Assembly: GCA_002407645.1 (NCBI GenBank)
Contig: DHNU01000012.1
Location: 1 to 16,562, forward strand
Direction: 5' to 3'
Length of the DNA: 16,562 nucleotides
DNA from: Ruminococcaceae bacterium UBA5408
GTDB lineage: Bacteria > Bacillota > Clostridia > Oscillospirales > Acutalibacteraceae
The stretch's first letter is position 1, and each line of letters starts with the position of its first letter. Shown in pieces: positions 14,010-16,562 of the stretch. The notes below the pieces were generated by a model, which had not been told where the DNA came from, searched no databases, and saw nothing but the letters and a program-made list of their open reading frames with translations. A program made the position numbers and the translations under genes.

Positions 14010-16562
14010 TTATTTCATATCTGAAAGCTTAGAGAGATGCTCATAATTGTCCTTAGCAACTTCTTCAGCTTTTCTGAACAGAACTTCTGCACGCTCTGGG
14101 AATGCGCGTGTCAGTGAGTTGTAACGAACTTCACCCATGATAAAGTCACGATAGCTTGTTGTAGGAGCCTTGCTGTCGAGATGGAATGGGTTCTTGCCTT
14201 CTTCAGCAAGACGTGGGTCGTAACGGAAGTTGCTCCAATAACCAGCTTGAACAGCCTTCTTCTCTTCTGTCTGACAAATGCTCATGCCGCCCTTGATACC
14301 GTGGTTGATACATGGAGCGTAAGCAATTATGATTGAAGGACCGTTATAGCTTTCAGCTTCTGTAAATGCTTTAATGCACTGGTTGTAATCTGCGCCCATT
14401 GCAACATGTGCAACATATACATAGCCATAGCTCATTGCGATAGCAGGTAGGTCTTTCTTCTTAGTCGCCTTACCGGTTGCGGCAAACTGTGCAACGGAAC
14501 CGATTGGTGTTGACTTAGAAGCCTGGCCGCCTGTGTTGGAGTAAACCTCAGTATCGAATACGAGGATATTGACATTCTCGCCGGAAGCAAGAACATGGTC
14601 AACGCCGCCGAAGCCGATATCGTATGCCCAACCGTCGCCGCCGAATATCCACATGGATTTCTTAGCGAGATAGTCTTTGTCTGCAAGAGTCTTCTTAGCA
14701 AGTTCAGCAACATCGCCGCTGCCCTTTGCCGCTTTTTCCAATTCAGGAATTAAAGTATCGGTTGCTTCACGGTTTGTTTTGCTGTCTTCCTTAGTTGTCA
14801 GGTAATTTCTGCAAGCTGCCTTGAGTTCTTCGGAAGCACTGTCGGAAGCCTCGATATTTGTGACGTATTCTTCAAGTCTGCCGCGGATTGCCTTTTGAGC
14901 AAGAGTCATACCGTAGCCAAACTCTGCGTTATCTTCAAACAGGGAGTTATTCCATGCAGGACCAAAGCCCTTCTTGTTTACTGTGTAAGGTGTAGCCGGT
15001 GCGGAACCGCCCCAAATTGAGGAGCATCCTGTTGCGTTTGCAATGTACATTCTGTCACCGAACAACTGAGTAACAAGTTTTGCATAAGGAGTTTCGCCGC
15101 AGCCTGCGCATGCGCCGGAGAACTCGAGAAGCGGCTGTTTAAACTGGCTGCCCTTAACGGTAGTAGTTTTAAACTTGCTTAAAACTTCCGGTTTTTCGTC
15201 AATTGTAAGACCGTAATCGAAGCCTTTCTGGCTTTCAATCTGAGTATCCATTGGCTTCATTGTAAGAGCCTTTTCACCATTCTTGCCCGGGCAGACAGTT
15301 GCGCAAGAACCACAGCCTGTGCAGTCATAGGTTGAAATTGTCATAGCGAACTTCATGCCCGGAAGTCCGGTCATGTCTTTCATCTTCTGGCTCTTCGGAG
15401 CTGCTGCTGCTTCAGCCTCTGTAAGTGCTACAGGACGGATAACTGCGTGCGGGCAGACATATGAGCAGAAGTTACATTGGATACATTTTGTAGGATCCCA
15501 TTCGGGAACATCAATAGCGATACCGCGTTTCTCGTAAGCAGATGAACCAACCGGAACAGAACCGTCAGCCATCTTGAGGAATTTGGATACAGGCAGCTCG
15601 TTGCCCTTGTATTTATTTGCAGGATTCAAGATGTTGTTAACATAATCCAGAGTATCTTTTCTGCCTTCTGTTGCCATATTCTTCACTGAATCATCTGTGC
15701 AGTGTTTCCAAGATTCAGGAACATCAACTTTTACAAAGTCAGTTGCGCCGCGCTCGATTGCCTGGTAGTTCATGTCGACAATCTTCTGGCCCTTCTTAGA
15801 ATATGACTTGTAAGCGGCATCTTTCATATACTGAATTGCCTTATCGGAAGGAATGATGTTTGCAATCTTAAAGAATGCAGATTGTAAAACGGTGTTAATA
15901 CGGCCGCCAAGACCGATTTCTTTACCGAGTTTAATCCCATCTATAGTATAGAAGTTGATATCGTTATCTGCGATATATTTCTTCATCTTTGCAGGAAGTT
16001 GTTTGTCGAGTTCTTCATGACTCCACTGGCAGTTGAGCAGGAAGCTTCCGCCCTTTTTGAGGTCTTGAACCATATCATACTCATAAACATAAGAAGGTTT
16101 ATGGCATGCGACAAAATCAGCCTGGCTGATGTAATATGTGGATTTAATCGGTTTGTCGCCGAAACGCAAGTGGGAAACAGTTAAGCCGCCGGACTTTTTG
16201 GAGTCGTAAGCAAAGTAACCCTGTGCATACATGTCGGTGTGGTCGCCGATAATCTTAATGGAGTTCTTGTTAGCACCGACAGTACCGTCTGCGCCAAGAC
16301 CCCAGAATTTACAAGAATGTGTGCCCTTAGGTGTTGTATCGGGAGTTTCCTTAACATCAAGGGAAAGATTTGTAACATCATCGACAATACCGATGGTGAA
16401 ACGTTTCTTAGGAGTATCGGATTCCATGTTGCGGTAAACGGCAACAATTTGACCCGGTGTTGTATCCTTTGAACCAAGGCCGTAACGACCTGTATAAACA
16501 GTTGCAGAAGCGAATTCTGTGCCGTTTATAGCAGCAAGAATATCAAGATAAAGCGGTTCGCC
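14010..16562 (-). CDS. nifJ: Pyruvate:ferredoxin (flavodoxin) oxidoreductase, C-terminal 850 residues; 5' end outside the window
   Basis: Central anaerobic enzyme that turns pyruvate and CoA into acetyl-CoA and CO2 and passes electrons to ferredoxin or flavodoxin. The frame stays open to the window edge (the ATG at 16427 is internal, within VYRNMES), so about 330 N-terminal residues of a normal ~1180 are missing here. In order there is a domain with TGRYGLGSKDTTPGQIVAVY and FWGLGADGTVGANKN. The two-[4Fe-4S] ferredoxin domain has CIQCNFCSYVCP and CTGCGSCATVCP. The TPP-binding domain has CAGCGETP, NATGCSSIWGG, GDGWAYDIGFGGVDH, VYSNTGGQASKSTP and APCINHGI; its four cysteines should hold the third cluster. 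All expected cysteines are present. Codon use looks less AT-biased than in neighbours, as expected for high expression. It ends with its own terminator. Confidence 0.96.
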   Translation of the reverse strand, partial: GEPLYLDILAAINGTEFASATVYTGRYGLGSKDTTPGQIVAVYRNMESDTPKKRFTIGIVDDVTNLSLDVKETPDTTPKGTHSCKFWGLGADGTVGANKNSIKIIGDHTDMYAQGYFAYDSKKSGGLTVSHLRFGDKPIKSTYYISQADFVACHKPSYVYEYDMVQDLKKGGSFLLNCQWSHEELDKQLPAKMKKYIADNDINFYTIDGIKLGKEIGLGGRINTVLQSAFFKIANIIPSDKAIQYMKDAAYKSYSKKGQKIVDMNYQAIERGATDFVKVDVPESWKHCTDDSVKNMATEGRKDTLDYVNNILNPANKYKGNELPVSKFLKMADGSVPVGSSAYEKRGIAIDVPEWDPTKCIQCNFCSYVCPHAVIRPVALTEAEAAAAPKSQKMKDMTGLPGMKFAMTISTYDCTGCGSCATVCPGKNGEKALTMKPMDTQIESQKGFDYGLTIDEKPEVLSKFKTTTVKGSQFKQPLLEFSGACAGCGETPYAKLVTQLFGDRMYIANATGCSSIWGGSAPATPYTVNKKGFGPAWNNSLFEDNAEFGYGMTLAQKAIRGRLEEYVTNIEASDSASEELKAACRNYLTTKEDSKTNREATDTLIPELEKAAKGSGDVAELAKKTLADKDYLAKKSMWIFGGDGWAYDIGFGGVDHVLASGENVNILVFDTEVYSNTGGQASKSTPIGSVAQFAATGKATKKKDLPAIAMSYGYVYVAHVAMGADYNQCIKAFTEAESYNGPSIIIAYAPCINHGIKGGMSICQTEEKKAVQAGYWSNFRYDPRLAEEGKNPFHLDSKAPTTSYRDFIMGEVRYNSLTRAFPERAEVLFRKAEEVAKDNYEHLSKLSDMK

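Noticed and set aside
14010-16427. ATG at 16427 as the start of the oxidoreductase
   Set aside because: The frame continues upstream with conserved residues (TGRYGLGSKDTTPGQ), so this ATG is internal and the gene runs off the window edge.

Overview
The window is about 16.5 kb of AT-rich, densely coding bacterial chromosome. It most likely comes from an anaerobic low-GC Firmicute of the class Clostridia (Ruminococcaceae/Oscillospirales-like), but genus and species cannot be assigned from sequence alone. The evidence is strong AGGAGG-type ribosome binding sites, GTG and TTG starts, VanW/G5 and MGDG-synthase-type envelope genes, a one-chain pyruvate:ferredoxin oxidoreductase, a coenzyme-B12-dependent class II ribonucleotide reductase and a rhodanese-less ThiI encoded next to a cysteine desulfurase. 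No insertion sequence, prophage, CRISPR array, rRNA or tRNA gene was seen.

Layout. 1-273: AT-rich non-coding. 274-1701 (-): VanW-domain envelope protein. 1920-3047 (+): MGDG-synthase-type glycosyltransferase with a strong terminator. 3199-3588 (-): Fur-family repressor whose terminator begins inside its stop codon. 3735-7347 (+): a tight NifZ-type cysteine desulfurase - thiI - cinA operon. 7348-7673: a 326-base gap unusually rich in mutually exclusive inverted repeats. 7674-8108 (+): a 144-residue unknown protein that by eye looks like a shrunken, degenerate copy of the CinA N-terminal domain. 8348-9727 (-): HtrA-type membrane serine protease. 9904-10428 (+): cob(I)alamin adenosyltransferase, whose end overlaps that of the convergent class II ribonucleotide reductase gene nrdJ (10425-12668, -). 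12858-13766 (-): a standalone LytTR regulator followed by a DUF3021 four-helix membrane protein. 14010 to the right edge (-): the C-terminal 850 residues of pyruvate:ferredoxin oxidoreductase.

Functional links. The cysteine desulfurase probably feeds persulfide sulfur to ThiI for 4-thiouridine in tRNA. The adenosyltransferase makes the adenosylcobalamin that NrdJ needs, so a cofactor-maker and a cofactor-user sit tail to tail. The nrdJ promoter carries two NrdR-box-like sites, centred 31 bp apart, over its -35 and -10 elements, which predicts NrdR repression. The LytTR/DUF3021 pair looks like a small membrane-linked regulatory module.

Most of the window is ordinary housekeeping sequence. The points most worth a second look are the degenerate CinA-like protein and its structured upstream region, the NrdR-box pair, the overlapping B12 gene pair and the LytTR/DUF3021 module. 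All family assignments come from reading motifs; no database search or folding calculation was run.
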